64,000 nucleotides of DNA from Holothuria scabra (GCA_037179385.1 CM074188.1:28041318-28105317), one strand, 5' to 3'; positions 1-13,517 are shown, counted from the stretch's first letter. Numbers and translations: made by a program. Notes: generated by a model from the sequence alone, not told the origin.

Positions 1-991
1 AACTGAAGCATTCATCGAAAATCACGAAGCTTTATAAACCAGGTTAGCTCTTGGAATTAAACTTGCAAGGACCACAGTGCATCTATTGAGAATCTATGGT
101 AGCCTCAATTGTCCTAATATAAGGGCAGGTACGCGATTGCATTTATATGAACTTTTACACGGCGTGCGCGCCGACAAATCTAATATACCATTTATTTAAA
201 GCTATTTTGATGTACGAAATTAATCATATCAAACTATACATAATTCTTACAACTTCTCAGGCCTCGCTTCCTTAAGATGGTTATTTCTTACACTTTAAGT
301 TGCGACCGTGATTTAAAAACATGAAGGACGCCTCTTATGTTTATTACATTAAATAAATTGCCATAGAGATATTAGTAATAGAAAATTGCAATAGAGTTAA
401 AGCGTTCGGCGTTCGAGGTATAGTTTTGCATCTTTATTTAAAGCAATAGCGCCGTCACTTATCAATTTGAGTCTTCATTATGTCGTGTTCAGTCGTTAAT
501 ATTGAAAAATTATAGTCATCACTGTGAAAAGGACGCGTCATCGGAACACTCTGTACTTCTGGTGTTTCATATACAGACGCGGATCCAGGGGGAGGGGGCT
601 TTTACGGCCTCAGCCTCCCTTCTTCGTCAAATCAACAGTAACAAATACACTACATGTTTATCTACGAGAATATTCAAGGGGCTATTTTAGGCTCATCCTT
701 TCCCTAACAACAAAAATCCAAAAACACGAACCTCCTATGATATTAAGCCCGGGTGAATAGGCTATCTAATACTTTCTGCCGCCAACAGGAAGAGCGGCAA
801 GTCCCTAGTTACAACAAGATTTGAATAATGTGAATAGCAGTACGCTAATTGGCCTATGTCATGACGTTATGCGCGTTACCGACTGGACTATGTTCACACA
901 GTCGCACGTCAGCTTATGCGTGCAATGTACCGTGGTGGCTGTGAACTCAGTCTTATCACAGTTTCCAACGGTGGTTCATTGTGCTATAGAG
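1..991. other. Intergenic, no gene seen
   Basis: AT-rich sequence with only short chance open frames. A GC-rich patch near 572-600 (GCGGATCCAGGGGGAGG) resembles the end of a hAT-type element, but no target duplication could be paired with it convincingly. Confidence 0.5.
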
Positions 992-1060
992 CAGGGGTGT
1001 GCAAACTTTTGGACCAATTCGTGCTGCTGTGGCCATCTGGGTGGCCCCAGTGGAGCGCGT
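992..1060 (+). mobile_element. hAT (Charlie-like) terminus fragment
   Basis: The sequence starts CAGGGGTGTGCAAACTTTTG, which matches the common animal hAT terminal pattern CAGGGGTGTCCAAAC. It continues into a GGCC-rich stretch typical of these ends. No matching right end or 8-bp target duplication was found nearby, so this is probably a truncated copy. Confidence 0.45.
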
Positions 1061-1220
1061 ATAGGTTATATTCAGAATCCAAAGCTTTCTGCATTACAAG
1101 TTCCATATCTACGTATATTTGTTTAAAAGGGGCAAAATTTAGGCACGATTCGCACGCCGCAATACGTGCCTGATACAGTGGTATTCACACAAAAGAAAAT
1201 TCTGGAAACCTTAGCTACTA

Positions 1221-1394
1221 CACTGTAAAAAATGTCTGTACATTTACAGAAAATAAAATAAAGAAAACGAAAGATTACATAAAAAGTGCTGTCAACTCAT
1301 TGACAACACTTTTATATATTCTTTTTGTTTTTCTTTATTTTTTCTTCTGTAATTGTACAAAAATTCTTTAACATTACAGACATTTTTTACAGTG
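1221..1394. mobile_element. MITE with 19-bp perfect terminal inverted repeats
   Basis: A 174-bp element. Its left end CACTGTAAAAAATGTCTGT (1221-1239) is perfectly repeated in inverted form at 1376-1394, and both sides are flanked by the dinucleotide TA. Inner sequence is also largely self-complementary (AAGTGCTGTCAA near 1287 against TTGACAACACTT near 1300), so the whole unit can fold back. TA duplication and a CACTG terminus are typical of Tc1/mariner-type non-autonomous elements; the superfamily is an inference. It has no coding capacity. Confidence 0.85.
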
Positions 1395-1499
1395 TACTTA
1401 CAAGCTCGAGGGGTCACGATTTATGCTCTCATACTCACCTATCATCAGATACCTTTCCATCCTGTCAGTTGAGTAGTCTGTGTAGACGCATTCTTTAGT

Positions 1500-2345
1500 T
1501 AATGAAGTGACGTAGCTACAGGAAGGAGGGGCGATAGCAGCTGGCTCGAAAAAGTGAAAAATTCGGGAATTTGCAATTTGAGACACCAGTCAAATACAGA
1601 ACGGGTTTCCCAATTTTTCTTTCATAAAATTTCGATTTCTTTCTAATAAAAGCTTCATATTTGTAATTATTAGTTTTAAAAAGGCCTTTTTCCACGCCTA
1701 GCGACCTAACTTGGTACCCTTTATGCAGTAAGTGGTCGCTCATAAAGCAGTCAGTGGTGTACTTTTCCGTGCCACTACACTGCCGTTTGCCTAAAATTTT
1801 CTTCAATAAAGGCTTTTAATTTTTAAATATTTTGTCTAAAAAGATAAAAGATTCAGGAGTTTTTTGAATGTCGCCGAGAAGCCTCACTCCGTACTCCATA
1901 GAATACATTATGTAACAACAACGACCTTCAGTCGACATGCTATCTCAGATATATGCTAACAGGAAACACAGATTCTTAGATGGTCCCCCAAATATTCAAT
2001 TATCCTTTCAAGAAACCCTGAATCTAAACTATTTCTTGCACTACAAGCTCCATGTTTATAAATGTGTAAAAGGACCAAAATTTTGATGTGCGCAGTACAG
2101 CCTAGTGTTCAAACTTAAAAAAAAACAGAACTTTATTTTAATTTAAAAAATGTTCTTGCTCGTAGAAAAAAAGGGAAAAATTTAGCATCAAAGATGTACC
2201 TTTTGGTCAATGGGGTAGGGAGAGGTACATGGTCCAAAATTGTCCAGCCTGCCCCCTCCCGACCCGCCCTGTCCCCTCCTCCACTTTCATATTGCTTCCT
2301 GTGCCACCGAGACAGAGACTCACAATACGCCACTATTACCCGCTT
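1500..2345. repeat. Diverged copy of the hAT-like repeat found at 56309-56824
   Basis: Between about 2150 and 2310 the sequence (CTCGTAGAAAA, TTTAGCAT, ATGTACC, GTCAATGGGG) aligns by eye with 56700-56820. The stretch around 1820-1850 (TTTTGTCTAAAAAG) aligns with 56595-56615. The ends are degraded and I could not define a target duplication. No coding capacity is evident. Confidence 0.5.
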
Positions 2346-2399
2346 TCTCTTAGTTCAGCCCTTTTTGAAATGTCTGGATCCGCGCCTGCATATATCCCT

Positions 2400-5316
2400 T
2401 TATAGCAAAGTATGACCAAAGGTTGCCTGCGTAGCAGACTGTGGGGCCTATTCCTTGATCAGTCAAACCTTAAAAGGAAATTGAACAAACCGAGTCCGCT
2501 CCGCGGGGGAAGGCCGAAGGCGAGAGGTCATTAGTACGACGGCAATTGAAAGTTTTACCTAAAAAAATTAGATTTGAAATCAGGGTTCAGATTACAATTA
2601 GGGTTGAGAGCACTGGGATATTTGGCCTCTTTTTTCACAATCCGGAGTCATGCAGAATTATATAACTGTCATTTTGTTTTGTCGTCTTTGGCCTATTTCC
2701 ATGAAGTTAATGAGTCCATTGGCACCTATTGGCATCCTACCAAACTTTACTAGCTGGCAGACAAAATATGTTTCATCTTTTGACATTCTGACGTATAGGT
2801 TTTGGCAAAATCTGAACTTTGAGTAGGAAGGATGGATGGACGGTTAGGTAGATGCGTCGATCACCTGGTCTTTGTATTGGTTGGTTGAATAAGGTACAGA
2901 AATTTGTAGAATATTTCCATATTGTGAAGTCTTTGAATAATAGTCTCAGACATACCAGACCTTACAAACAACAATTAATTTCATTCTTTAATGGCACAAA
3001 GGGCTCTTCATGACAATACTGGTCTTTGTCGCACTCTGGCACTCTCTTATTTTGCCATAGAAATTTTCAAGTGCCACATTGATTCAATATATGTTTGAAA
3101 ATTTTCGCCCTGAAAAATATGTCGCCCACTCCTTTATGAATCCACCCTCTTCAGCAGGGTTGGAAAAGTCTTGAATTTTACATAAAGTCCATATCGCAAC
3201 TCATTTTCTACAAAAAACACATATTGACGAAAATATTTCGTAGACATATTGACGAATAAAAATCGTAACACAGTCTAAAACAACTCATGATATTTTTGAG
3301 GGATTTCAATTTTTTTTGGTCAAATTTGTTTTCTAAAGAGATTTTTCATGACACAGGAGTTAGTGGTTCTCTGTGTGTATACATTACAGATATGAAGTGA
3401 TTTCAGGATAGTAAAATCGCCGATGATGGCACTTGTAGTAATCGGTAGATAAGCTATGCGGGAACATTTCTTTAGTCCCCTTTCCAAATAAAACTTGCAA
3501 AGGATTGTGGGACAGCGCTTTGGTATTCGCCGTTTTGGGCCACGGTAAAATGACATTGGTGAGCTTTAGATTTCGCGACGCGGCCGTCATCTGCAACGCA
3601 ACGACGTCACTCCGGCGTCCCCCATGACATTTCACAACTTGGTGTAGCGTTATTTCACGTTGCCCCCGAAACAGCGTTTGCCAATATGACGTCAGTTTGT
3701 TGTCTGCGCCGTGAAATCTAAAGCTCTCCAAGTTTAGAGGCTTTGCAATTACGTCACGGAACCGCCATGCTGGAGGACAATCAAACCAAATACACGTGGC
3801 TTTGTGCCGAACGCACTGCACAGTGTGCACTTTGGTATGCACGGTGTGTACACATTCAGTGAGCAAGCGCATTCCGTGTGGTTCACTACGTAGTTACATG
3901 TACTCCAACATGGCCGCATGAGAGTATTATGACGTCATATGAAAAGCCTCTATTGACCAAAACGACGCTTACCAAACAGCATGTTCCAGTCCTTTTTAAC
4001 TCCTACTTGGAAAAAGGAGTCATAACGATAACTATGTCGGTGCCTATGGACTGCAGCAGTAGTAACAATCTCCATCATCATAGGCTACTTTCAGCAAAAA
4101 GGAACAAATATTAGTGTTTTCCACCCTCAGCAAGGTTCCCTGTAAGGCCGCAAACATAGTGTAGCATTATTTCCCACGCGATGATTCAAGACTGCTGTAA
4201 AGATGGTGCCTCGAAGTTCTATATAAACATTCTGAGATTATTGCACAGTCCTGCGATGCAACGTTAAGTGCACTATTCAGAGAACTATCTAACCAACAAT
4301 CTAAACATATTTCCGTTTAAAGCATTTGATTAACAATTAGTCATTAAATAAATATTCCTCATAACACTTCCCTGTTTTCCATTGATCTCATGTTTAATTA
4401 TGAATTTATTTAAACTTTTTTTTTTGAAATTCTTATTGGAACTTCTATCAATATTAATGATGAAGGTAACATTTTTTTTACATGAGGCCTCCCTGCATTC
4501 GATTGTTCTAAGTTCCTAAAGAGCTGAACTTTCCAAATAATATACACAATAGGCGAACAATACAAATTTAAACTGAAATGTTAAATGTTCTAATTCATGA
4601 CGCATTGCCCTGTACAGGAAGGACGCACCCCATGAGTTTTGGCTTCGCCACACACGATGTGAGTCTAGTGCAGTATGAAGCAAGCCCTGATTATTTTTCC
4701 CAATGATGTACCGTTTAAAGGGCAAGAACAGTCTGTCCAACTTGAAGTAGTGTGGTTTATTGTCCTGTTTCAAGATTGGCTCTTGAGGGTCATGTGCCAG
4801 CATTTATCTCCTCAAATGTTAAATTTACTAGGAGTCACTGCTTGGTTTACCGTGAATATGCAATGTTAAAGTCCTAAAATATTGTGCAAGTTCATTTGGA
4901 AAAAAATCAGAAGAGAATTGTAAAATTTAGCTCTTGCTTCAAAATAAGTTTGTGGCGACTGCTCTTGCCCTTTAAATGAGCTTGCATAGAACATACCGCA
5001 GTATGTAGGAATCTCTTGCACACGCTGTGTATTCATAATTGTTATACTACATGTTATGCAGGTTACATTTCTATGTAGCCTTTCCTAAAGTTAGTTGGCT
5101 ACTTTAAATGAAAACTAAAGTGAAACTACCTAACCTTTGCTTGACAAGATGAAAGTAGAGCAGTCAATTCTAGGGTGTCAGAACAAAGTCAGAGTTCCTG
5201 TGTATTTATTTGTTTCATTTGATCAAGTTTTTAATATTGAATGATAGTACAAGTTAAGATAATAGATAAATATCTTTGAGCTAAAACTTAGTATATACCC
5301 CTTTCCTCAGTATCAG
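2400..5316. other. Intergenic, no gene seen; holds one low-copy repeat
   Basis: No exon with convincing splice sites or protein similarity was found. The part around 3490-3560 (ATTGTGGGACAGCG, then GGCCACGGTAAAATGAC) is related to 14185-14245 (CTTGTGGGATATCG, then GGCCACAGTAAAATTCAC), which marks an old dispersed repeat. A 162-codon open frame on the - strand over 3384-3872 lies in this repeat and has no recognisable domain. Confidence 0.5.
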
Positions 5317-5835
5317 CAGGGCGGTAGCTAGGGCGCGGCGTTGGGGTACGGGGGAGAGGGACACAACGGATTATTGATCGATGTCCTGGGGTTGTGGTCT
5401 AAAGGGAGGGGGTGTCCCTTCCCTTTTGGAAAATTTTTGCCTATCCGAGATAGCTAAGATGCAAAATGGTGAACTTTCTGACATAAATTCACTGTTATGT
5501 GAAAGACATTTTTGTCCGAAAATAGTGAAATTTTCATAGTCATGTACGGTTAGTTGATTTTTTATACTGTAACTGTTGTTGAGTAGTATCGTTTCATCAC
5601 AACAATGGTTAACTGGTACGTACGTCCTGCCACCCACACTGTGAAACCCTTTAGCTTGCTTTTACAATACATGAATCGGGTACCATGTTACATGATACCC
5701 GTGAATCTACAGTCAAGAGAGAGTATACGATCTTACCTGTTGGTTTTGTTGACTCGCTGCTCAACCCATACTTTGATTTTTTTTTGGGGGGGGGGGGACG
5801 TGCCCACGTCCCCCCCCCCCGTGGCTACGCGCCTG
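5317..5835. mobile_element. Possible hAT-like non-autonomous element
   Basis: The left end CAGGGCGGTAGCTAGG and the inverted right end (CAGGCGCGTAGCCACGG when reversed) are similar and belong to the CAG-GCGTAGCC class of ends seen several times in this window. Poly-G and poly-C tracts lie just inside the right end. The flanking 8-mers AGTATCAG and CCTAACAG agree at only five positions, so the boundaries are uncertain. No transposase is encoded. Confidence 0.45.
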
Positions 5836-7102
5836 CCTAACAGCAATTTCACAGGACTGGGGAATAGAATTTTAGTACCTGTTATTTTTGTCAAAAGAAT
5901 TTTAATATGGTGCCCAAGAAGGAGAAGAAAAAACGACAAACACCAATAGACTATTCTATCCCACAATCCGGTGCCATACCTAATTGAAAAGGTATATAAC
6001 TTTACCCTCCGTTCGTTGTCCTCTTGCAACCGGTTGATGAGTTATTTAGTAGGAGTGATGAAAAGAATCACGAGACAACTGTTTACTTAAAATTTTATGG
6101 TTAGTTATTTATAATGTCTTACCAGTTTCAGTAAAGGAGTAAGTCTGGAAAGAAATTTCAAAATATTACTTTAATCAAAGGAAATAATTGAGACAGTTTA
6201 AAGGGGGCAATCAGAGTTTGGTTTTATAAGTTTCCCTGTAGAGGTGGCTTTATTTTGTGCCCTATTCGGGACTTAGCTTTTTGATGGGGGCAGAGCAAGA
6301 GAGCTTCTCTGACAGATTGAAGATTTTGCTGATTTCGCCCCTTGTTCGCCAGAGTCTAAGGTCTTTCTAAAAGGGCCATGTCCTTTGGATTCCTCCACAC
6401 CAGGACCGGGTACATTCTTCACCCAGAGTCTGATCTCTCTTTACGTATATGATTGTCAGATTTCTCCGCTAGAAAGAATGTACTTCTAAATTACATTAGA
6501 AGGCTATTTCTAAATTACAATAATTAACTGAACTTTAACGACAAAAGGTTGATCATGATTATAATGATCATAAAAAGTATTTATGTAAGTGAAACTAAAA
6601 GCTAACGACCGTAGCCTTTGACTCTTCAGATAGTTTGTTTTTTGTCTTATTAAAGCTTTTTTGTATTTATTCGTGTTCGGCATTGCTGTGTGTGAGAACT
6701 CATGTGTATGGCAAACACTTCCTTTATCAAACTATCAGAAATATATTATTGTGTATGTATACAGCCCACTCGTAATGTCTAGATCATTGCACGGATGTGA
6801 GAATTGTCCTACCCGTCACTGATGCTGTAAAATAGAGTCATAAAGTGGGAATACTACGGTGAGATATCAGAAAGAATGCAAGGGCTTACAGCCTTATGAT
6901 TTTGTCAAAACTTCTAGTTTACAAGCTTTCGAAAAGAAAATAACCTATTCTTTATTTCTTCAGAAGAAAAAAAGAAGATGCAAGGTCGATGATTGTGTTA
7001 AACGTTTTAGGTGGTTGTTGTTTTTGTGCCGAGGAGACAAACGATTCTAGAGGAGTGCACAAAACAACATTTTGAAGTTCTCCTCATCACTTCACTGAGA
7101 GG
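5836..7102 (+). other. Upstream region of gene 1
   Basis: AT-rich non-coding sequence before the signal-peptide exon. It presumably contains the promoter and 5' UTR of gene 1, but I cannot identify a TATA box or initiator with confidence. Confidence 0.35.
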
Positions 7103-7196
7103 ATGTTTCGCATTACACTGCTACTGATTATATTGTTCTTTGTAACAATCCAGACTACAAGAATCAGTGAAGGCGACGAAGTTTACTACGTCACAG
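7103..7196 (+). CDS. Gene 1, exon 1: signal peptide of a mucin-like membrane protein
   Basis: This exon is too short to appear as a long open frame. From ATG 7103 it encodes 31 codons: MFR, then a strongly hydrophobic stretch (ITLLLIILFFVTI), then a polar part ending SEGDEVYYVT. This is the layout of a cleavable signal peptide followed by the mature N terminus. It ends ACAG followed by GTTAGC, a good splice donor, and leaves one base (phase 1). The next supported exon on this strand (17471) begins with the two bases that complete a codon in phase 1, giving GAA (Glu), so the reading frame continues into the Ser/Thr-rich exon. A direct join gives a protein of about 415 residues. Further exons in the ~10-kb intron cannot be excluded. 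The link between the two exons is an inference from phase, strand and protein topology. Confidence 0.6.
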
Positions 7197-7325
7197 GTTA
7201 GCTTTATACTATCTTGTTCCTTCTAATTTATTAAAAGAAGATACAACCCACCCTAGGCAGCTCCCAATTCACAGGTATTTACTTCTATCCCCCTATCCCC
7301 TGTCCCCCTCCTCTCAAGTTACTTA

Positions 7326-7370
7326 GTTAGATGGAGTTTTAAGTCCCAGTTTCCAACCGATTGGTCCCCC
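7326..7370. repeat. Short dispersed repeat (GTTAGATGGAGTT type)
   Basis: The motif GTTAGATGGAGTTTTAAGTC followed by CCAGTTTCCAA recurs in diverged form near 61320-61355 and 61930-61975, the last preceded by AGGTT pentamers. This suggests a low-copy SINE-like family. Confidence 0.4.
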
Positions 7371-7761
7371 CCCCCCGAAGCCTGTTCAAAGCTATGGGCA
7401 TATGGTGAGTAATACAAGGGGTCCTAAACACCTGTAATCCAAACACGGCCTGTGTGTATGTATGATGTGTAATATGAGCAATACTCTCTTTTGAATTTGA
7501 TATCAGTCTAAGAGCTGACCCAATTGAAAATTGTACCCATCCCCTACCCAAAACAAAGTTTGGGATGATGTGTGACTTCTCTATAGTGAAAGATTTCTTA
7601 TCTCCCTGCACACGCTTTGCATAGGTCTAAATCTGTTCACAATTAGACCTCATTAAATGTGTAAACTGGCCATGACCATGTAGCGTAATATATAGTGTTG
7701 ACATGTCTGTAGATCTGAGTCTGTACCAGTTTTATGTGTGGGTGTTTGTGTGAATAAATCT

Positions 7762-7960
7762 GACTGACTTACTGACAGACGGACTGACTGAATGACTGAT
7801 TGACAGACTGACTGAATGACTGACTGACTGATTGACAGCCTGACTGACTGACTGACCGACTGATTGACAGACTGACAGACTGACTGACTGACTGACTGAC
7901 TGATTGACAGACTGACAGACTGACTGGCTGACTGTCTGGTTGCCTGTTTGTTTGTCTGCC
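7762..7960. repeat. Imperfect (TGAC)n microsatellite
   Basis: About 200 bp of tetranucleotide TGAC/GACT repeats with interruptions such as TGATTGACAG. These recur and suggest a higher-order unit of roughly 40-60 bp. Confidence 0.9.
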
Positions 7961-8609
7961 TGTCTCCCTATAGTGTAGCCTGTCTTTTTATCTGTCGCTA
8001 CAACAATTTAGTTCATGTGAATAGTCCAAGACCACTTTACGGACATTGAATTTGTATTATCGTGTGCTTAGGCTATTGACGTAATTACTTTATTTATTTC
8101 GAAGTCGAGGAATAGGACAAACATGAAAATTGTTTATGATCTTCGAATTTACTCTGAACACAACAGTTGTAGGATTATTACACTTTATCCATACGTCTCA
8201 CCCTATCTTGCCAGAAATCTTATTTTATGATAAATTGGCTTCTCTGTGTGTGTACATGAAACGTGTTCTGGAGATGGAGTTGGGGAACGTATAAGCGACC
8301 ATGTTATGCAACCTTTAATTCAAATTTATTAACATGCTTTCCAAATTATTGGCAAAGGGTTACGTGATTTAGGTTTTTGTCATTCAGTCTTTCCAATGAC
8401 ATATGGATGTGTTCATAAAGGGTGTGTGCAAATATATGATTTGGAAAAAGTTCCATGAGAGATTATATTAGCTGTTCTAAAGCAAGTTCCTGGTATATTT
8501 AGAGATATTTATTTTATTATGAAAGTAAATAGGGAAGAAACTAACCAAAAGGTGATACATAAGGCCTACTGCAGTTCACGGAAATAGAAAAATTTTTCTC
8601 AGCGTTACA

Positions 8610-8780
8610 TTGTAAAAAAGCACTTGGGTCACAATGGAAATAAACCATTTTGAGTCAAATTGTAATCCAATTTGGGTCAATTGAAGCCTAATCAGAGTCA
8701 TTAATTGACCCCCATATTTAGGCAGTTCCCCCTGACCCACTTTTGGGTCAAATTAATCCAACAGTTTGCACAGTTTCCTT
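8610..8780. repeat. GGGTCAA-rich foldback-like repeat
   Basis: TTGGGTCA, GAGTCAAA, GGGTCAATT and the reverse forms TTGACCC and TGACCCA recur in both orientations within about 170 bp, as in a small foldback MITE. Clear ends were not found. Confidence 0.4.
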
Positions 8781-10141
8781 TTCACTAGATCAATACTGTA
8801 TAAAACATTAACAATGTCCCAAAATTGATCTTAGCTTAGACTAAAATTTTTTTGCAACCTTACATGATTCTACAAGAGATATTAACTTAAGTGAGGGCAA
8901 TTCTGTAGCCGGAAAAGGTACCCAGTGGAAAGGGCAAGATGCATGGTATTTAGGGGTTGGGAGACAAAATGGATAGGTTCAAATGCACAATGGGAATGTC
9001 AACTAGATTGTCCATATGGGAGGCTTCTCCCGTTCCCCTATAGCCAGAGGATTAGACGAAGTATTTTCGTTCAGTATCGCCACAAAAAACCCAGAGGTGA
9101 CAGCTCAAGGGGTGGCATTCACAAAGGCGCTAAGCAGGCTACCGTTCTCCTTAATTTTCTCCACGCCCCCCCCCCCCCTTGACCATGAACTTGGATGGGA
9201 ACATATATTTTGAAAATAGCTGCATTAGGACATTTAGCTGGGTAAAATTGCATTTTGACTGGATTATATTGTATAACTAGCGTCGGGCCTACAACGAAGC
9301 CCGCAGTAATTTGAAATTCTGAATTGTAAACGGCAGAACTGAGGCACTTTATAATCAACGATCACTCAAATGGATAGAAGAAAATAATAAATTCCCTCAT
9401 GCGTGTTTGTCCTCAGCTCAGATCAGATCAGGTTAGTACCCAATCTTTTTAGTCATATTAACTTTAACGGCGTACTTTTTGACCAGTGCTGATCTCCAGT
9501 CCGGAGGGTCCGAGTCACGAGTCTGGCTAATTGCAACTTTTGAGGTCTCGATTTCAGCCTGTACTTTCTCAAAGGGGAAATGATCAACCCTTCTGGCCGA
9601 GTTCTTCTAATTCTGAAATCACGAGTCACAGGACTTGACTACAGCTCTATTTTTCACATATATACATCTGGGCAGAGATAGGGTGTGTTCAATATCGCTA
9701 ACTTCCCTTTAAGTAGTATCTCCTAAAGGGACAATCGCAAATTTTCATGCTGTATTAGATACCTGATGGTAGAAATTTTCAATAATTTTTTACAGAGCTT
9801 GCCAGTGAGAGCTTATTCTTGACATCACTTTCAAGGGCTTTCATTTTCGACATATTATTTTAACCTGCATGGCCCCAACATTGTTCAATAGATAAGTGTA
9901 ATAAAACCCAATGGACAAACGTACATACAAATTTTGGTGGGGAATTTCCCCAATTTCCCTTTTCTCGATTTGACACCAGCACAAAACTACAAATTTTCAT
10001 TTTATTCCATTCAATTGATTTTTTCACATTATGACACCTATACAAATAGCAAAATTACTTGACCAAACTTTCAAAATGTGCAAGTTTTTTTTTGAAGGCA
10101 TTACTAGAAATAAATAATGGGAAGTACCCCAATGTAAGATA

Positions 10142-10253
10142 GTGGCGTCACCAGACTTTTCATTCTAGGGAAGGGAAGAAAATGGGGGGAGGGGGTGGTC
10201 GTCGTCAGATATTTTGTAGGGACACTGTCAAACGTACTCATAGAGGCACCACT
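10142..10253. mobile_element. Short hAT-end-like element
   Basis: AGTGGCGTCACCAG at the left and GAGGCACCACTGAG at the right form imperfect inverted ends around a G-rich tract. No target duplication was seen, so this may be a degraded solo fragment. Confidence 0.3.
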
Positions 10254-13054
10254 GAGCGCAAAGTGCAATGTAATAACGGGTGAGGTACAGGGACAAAGTC
10301 CTGGTGGGTTATCAAGGGCGAAACCCTGGAAGCTCGTATGTCTTAGGGTACTTGTGAGGTATTAAAGTTGTTATTTTAAGGTTGATTCAATTGACTAAAA
10401 GGGATTCTAGAAATTAGTCGGGTAACTTCAAGCAAGATTTTCTTGGTAACAAAACTACTTCCAGGAGCTGATCGGGCGGACATTTTTTAAAAGGAAGGAG
10501 GAGAAGGGGGGGGGGATGAACTATAGAAAAAATAGTTGACGTGCAGTTTTCTCGTAAGGAACCATGTAATCTTGCCATATGGACTTCCTGAGATGAGAGC
10601 CATCTTTAATTGCGTAGAGCGTGACTGAATATTTTGAAAATATACCCAACCTCTCAGACAGCCAGACACAGCAATTTCCAGGTGTTTGGGCGATTATTTC
10701 ATTTGAAGAGGATAAAAATTACTGCCTTTCTTGCCCAAAGAAGAATAAAATCCACACCTAGATTGCTGAACACATCTTTTTTCTAAAAAAAGGAACAAAT
10801 TTCATTTGGGAAGGCCACACGAGTGGGAGTACAAGGTGTTTCAAGGGGCATGCGCCCCCTGCATATTTCACACAACAAGGGTTGTGTAGAAGGTAGTAAT
10901 AGAACTAGGAAACGAGAATTTGTAGGAACCTTACAGAGGACTTTTAAAGTGGAAAAAGACGGGAACGGGACGATGTTCCCAACAAAAACCAGAGCTGACA
11001 AAATACAAAAACATTACCTATCTACAGCAACAGTATTGAAGACATTATGCAAAAAACTACAATATTCTATAGCTCGAAATAAAACAACTGGACCAGTACC
11101 GGATAATGGTGAAACCCCAAGGAATCACCGAGACCACAGGGGCCCGCCTTCGTGATCACGGGTACTCTGGCGCCAAGAAAGTTGGGATAACGTAGCTCTG
11201 TTCATAATTAGAGTATTGTCTTGTATGTAAGTTCAAACAAGCTCTTATTTGGATTGGCCTGTCATGACGTTTACAGATTAAGTTATGTATCCAAATGCAT
11301 AAAAAACATCCCAAAATTTAGAAATGTATGGGCGTGACTTTACGCAATTTTAGGTTATTGCAGAATGCAGACATCTCTAAACGTTTTACCAATCATCTCA
11401 TTTAAATTGATTGGAGGCAGAAGCTAGAAATACAAATGAGACGAGTAGACATAGTTACTCTCTGAGAGAAGACCGAGTGTATCCATGATGAAAGTATTAC
11501 GTAACCTCCAAGTTTGTAGTCAGCAAACACTATATTTACAGAAATAAACGCGATGATTTTTACCCTTTTTAAAGGGGTTCATTGAGTTGATATCGATAAC
11601 TTAATGGGAGTGTCAAATAAAAGGGACACTACCACATGAAAATGCTTAAAGTAAGCATAATGCGTCTAGTTTCATATTCAATAGTTACGGAAGAAACATT
11701 GCGTCCTGAATTATAACGGTTTTGTCTATAATTTGAAAAGTGCCTGGTTACAATTTTTTAAAAAACCGATTGGAAACTTTATTTAACCACTCTTAAAACA
11801 GTTATTTGAATGCAGGATGTGAGAATTGTCTAACTTTGACCATTTGTCATTGGTATGTGGAGAAAACTTAACAGCTTTTGAAAAAAATATTGAATTTCAT
11901 GAACTAAGTCAATGAGACGCTTGAATATCATGTGAAACGTTTTCAGTTGCAAGATCTCGGGCGCTTGGCCTACATCAGTTTCTATGATGCCGCGGTAGTT
12001 CATACTTCACGTGTGCATTATATGTACACGTTGCTTATGCGTAGCCTCATACACCATGTAAATAGGAAACATACTGCTATACCATTACTTTATGTGAGAA
12101 AAAATAGTTTGCCTCTCCACAGCAATGCAGTTGAAGATTTATTTGAATTAACTTAACGACTGAATATCAGTGATGTATATTTATAAATGAAAAATGATTG
12201 GTCAATTTACATCAATAAGGAGCCGTATTTTTCACTATATCGTTGCAAATGATAAACGTGCTGTTATATTTTGAGTATTTTATAGTCAGCTAATTCACAC
12301 TTAAAACGAACTACTGCATTTCGCCGTTACATCGCGCAAGCTGCTATAGCCTGTATTACAATCTCCCCTTTTCTTCCTCCTTTAATTAATGTATGCAGTT
12401 ATGGTTGATGTGTTTTCATTGATAGTTTTCAAGGTGTTCACGCAAACAGTCAGACTGTCAGTCAAACTACATGATCTGATATAATCTCTGAAAGTTTCAT
12501 TTATTCGAACAAAAATAGTTCATAAATATAATGTCTTTCTCAAACAGGAAAGTGTTGTAACTGTTACTTGAAATCAAAACAGAAAGCACTCAGGCGTAAA
12601 GCAGTTTGCATGCCTTGTATACGGCATTATTAGACTCAATTTTTTTCCTTTTACCAAGATCATTACTATACATTGCATTTCCCGAAAAATACCTTTCAGT
12701 TAAGGCAACACCAACGTAACAAAAATCCAGTCTTTTAAATGTCAGTCGGACTCTAAAACCACTTTCAACCTCAATAGAACAATGTATGCAACTTTTTCAT
12801 TGAGGTTGATAGAGAGAGAGAGAGAGAGAGAAAAAAAAAACACTTAATGCTGTTTTTGGCGTGGAATTGCAAGGTGGACCAAGGAGGCCAAATTTAGAAT
12901 GTTCCCACTGGCAACTGACATGGTCGACGGGGCATCAGATCACTTTCGCTCGCATTGAAACTCGCGTAATGCAAAACCCCGTAATGAACAATAATGGTTA
13001 AGAATTGAAAGAAGAAAACAACTGCACTCTACAAACCGAAAAGTAAATTTAGAG

Positions 13055-13320
13055 ATTCTTTAATAGAGTGAAAAGTGTGAATTCACTCCTTCAGAGTGTC
13101 AATTCACTCAACGAATAGTGACACTCAGCCCCAAGACGAGTGCCTCCGAAGGGATCACCCTTTTTTAAGAATGGTCCCTGCAGGCACTCCATCAAAATTG
13201 AAACTTTGCTCTTTTGGATTGAATTTCACTCTTAATGGAGTGAATTTCCCTTTATTTGAATGCACTTTGAACTTTTACTCTTCTAACAAGTGAAATTTCA
13301 CTCGTTTTAGTTTTGTAAGT
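13055..13320. repeat. Foldback-type dispersed repeat, copy 1
   Basis: Rich in GAGTGAA/TTCACTC in both orientations. It shares GCACTCCATCAA.ATTGAAACTTTGCTCTTTT with the copy at 47540-47800. The left block GAGTGAAAAGTGTGAATTC is present in inverted form near 47733-47755. Probably a non-coding MITE family. Confidence 0.6.
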
Positions 13321-13498
13321 ATCTGGAGTATTTCCCTGACATTTGAAAAATTCTTTCTTTTTCAGGAGTGCGTAGATAATAAATGGTCAGGGTGCCATTT
13401 TTGAAACATTAACAGGCAATATAGATACGCATGGCGACAAATACTGCTCGGTCAAACTAATTGCAAGTGATTTCCTCTATTAGTACAGAATTGAAGGT

Positions 13499-13517
13499 GG
13501 GGGGGGGGGGGGGGGGG
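13499..13517. repeat. Poly-G tract (19 G)
   Basis: Uninterrupted run of G followed by TTGTTGCCCGGCCC. Similar G or C runs mark several hAT-like element ends in this window (5786, 16877, 33592, 36246, 45006). Confidence 0.9.

Noticed and set aside
573..2379. hAT element bounded by CAGACGCGGATCCAG and CTGGATCCGCGCCTG
   Set aside because: The ends are similar, but the flanking octamers TTCATATA and CATATATC do not match in register, and a separate repeat family lies between.
3384..3872. 162-codon - strand open frame
   Set aside because: No domain, no splice or start context, and it overlaps a diverged dispersed repeat.
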